Shown: in pieces, positions 63,819 through 64,000 of the stretch
Position numbering within the stretch: the first letter of the stretch is position 1
How the letters are laid out: each line of letters begins with the position of its first letter
Source: Akkermansiaceae bacterium
GTDB lineage: Bacteria > Verrucomicrobiota > Verrucomicrobiia > Verrucomicrobiales > Akkermansiaceae
Length of the DNA stretch: 64,000 bases
Direction: 5' to 3'
NCBI GenBank assembly: GCA_017798145.1
Contig: CP059069.1
Location: 186,001 to 250,000, forward strand
Notes under the pieces: model-generated
The model's input: only the letters and a program-made list of their open reading frames with translations
Databases searched by the model: none
What the model was told of the DNA's origin: nothing
Translations under genes and position numbers: made by a program

Positions 63819-64000
63819 AGCCGGCGGCCTGCGCAGCGCTTTCTTATCCGAGAGCTTCCGCTTGTCCGCGACGGAGCGCTGCTTGGAGCGCCGCGATCTC
63901 TGCCGTTTCTGGCGGCGTAGCTTCTCGATGGCCTGGGATTTCGCGGAGGCTTTCCCGTTGGCGATGGCATCGATCTGATCGCACAGCTCGCGGCGGGCGA
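63813..64000 (-). CDS. Class-I release-factor-like protein (ArfB/RF-1 domain type), C-terminal part
   Basis: An open minus-strand frame enters from the right edge and stops at 63813. The visible 61 residues end with a basic helix (EKLRRQKRQRSRRSKQ, VADKRKLSDKKALRRPP). This matches the arginine/lysine tail of ArfB-type peptidyl-tRNA hydrolases and related RF-1-domain proteins, where it enters the ribosomal mRNA channel. The GGQ domain would lie outside the window. The assignment rests on this tail only. Confidence 0.6.
   Translation of the reverse strand, partial: ARRELCDQIDAIANGKASAKSQAIEKLRRQKRQRSRRSKQRSVADKRKLSDKKALRRPPAE

Overview
The window looks like a chromosomal segment of a Verrucomicrobiota bacterium, probably order Verrucomicrobiales. 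The evidence is lineage-typical families: two DUF1549/DUF1553 proteins with planctomycete-type haem motifs, a DUF1501 protein, SLA1-homology (SHD1-like) domains, a DUF6288-type protein, and a type IV pilus-like secretin resembling Akkermansia Amuc_1098. Base composition is high GC throughout. I see no insertion sequence, prophage, integrase or CRISPR array. The genus is not determined.

Left part (1-13.4 kb): a PAS sensor kinase cut by the left edge, an amidohydrolase, a sucrose pair (sucrose-phosphate synthase with its phosphatase), and a membrane-anchored GH75 chitosanase-like protein. These are followed by housekeeping genes: holB, a TPM-domain protein, bioD, rsmB, then fabF, a 4HBT thioesterase and rsmI in a tight operon. 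A DUF6172-type protein and tRNA-Leu(UAA) close this part.

Middle (13.4-48.4 kb): a divergent CHASE2 adenylate cyclase faces an outer-membrane barrel and a FecR protein. Next come an orphan AddB-like nuclease, an operon with a stand-alone mini-secretin and a beta-helix membrane protein, nucleotide and polyamine genes, purT/lysC, and a CAP-domain protein. After these come a PQQ-type sugar dehydrogenase with a cytochrome, cysK with Skp-like envelope genes, and the DUF1501/DUF1549/DUF1553 group with a TatD-like hydrolase. A metallophosphoesterase, a PDZ protein and the full-length secretin with an AsmA-like partner follow.

Right part (48.4-64 kb): a PAS/SpoIIE phosphatase, fused purLQ, rho, beta-carbonic anhydrase and a CbiX-DR2241 protein lie on the minus strand. 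A gluconolactonase-like gene, a small lipoprotein, rpsA with a clear terminator, a secreted protein with a His/Cys pattern, an ankyrin protein and an acidic-tail protein lie on the plus strand. The right edge cuts a class-I release-factor-like gene.

The most unusual observations are as follows. (1) Dispersed repeat elements appear to sit in frame inside purLQ at two places. (2) A stand-alone protein matches only the C-terminal part of the window's full secretin, in an operon with a beta-helix membrane protein. (3) A CHASE2 cyclase, FecR and barrel gene set may form an envelope-to-cAMP signalling unit. (4) The sequence at the rpsA stop and terminator is duplicated 1.6 kb downstream. All functions are assigned by reading motifs; no database search was run.
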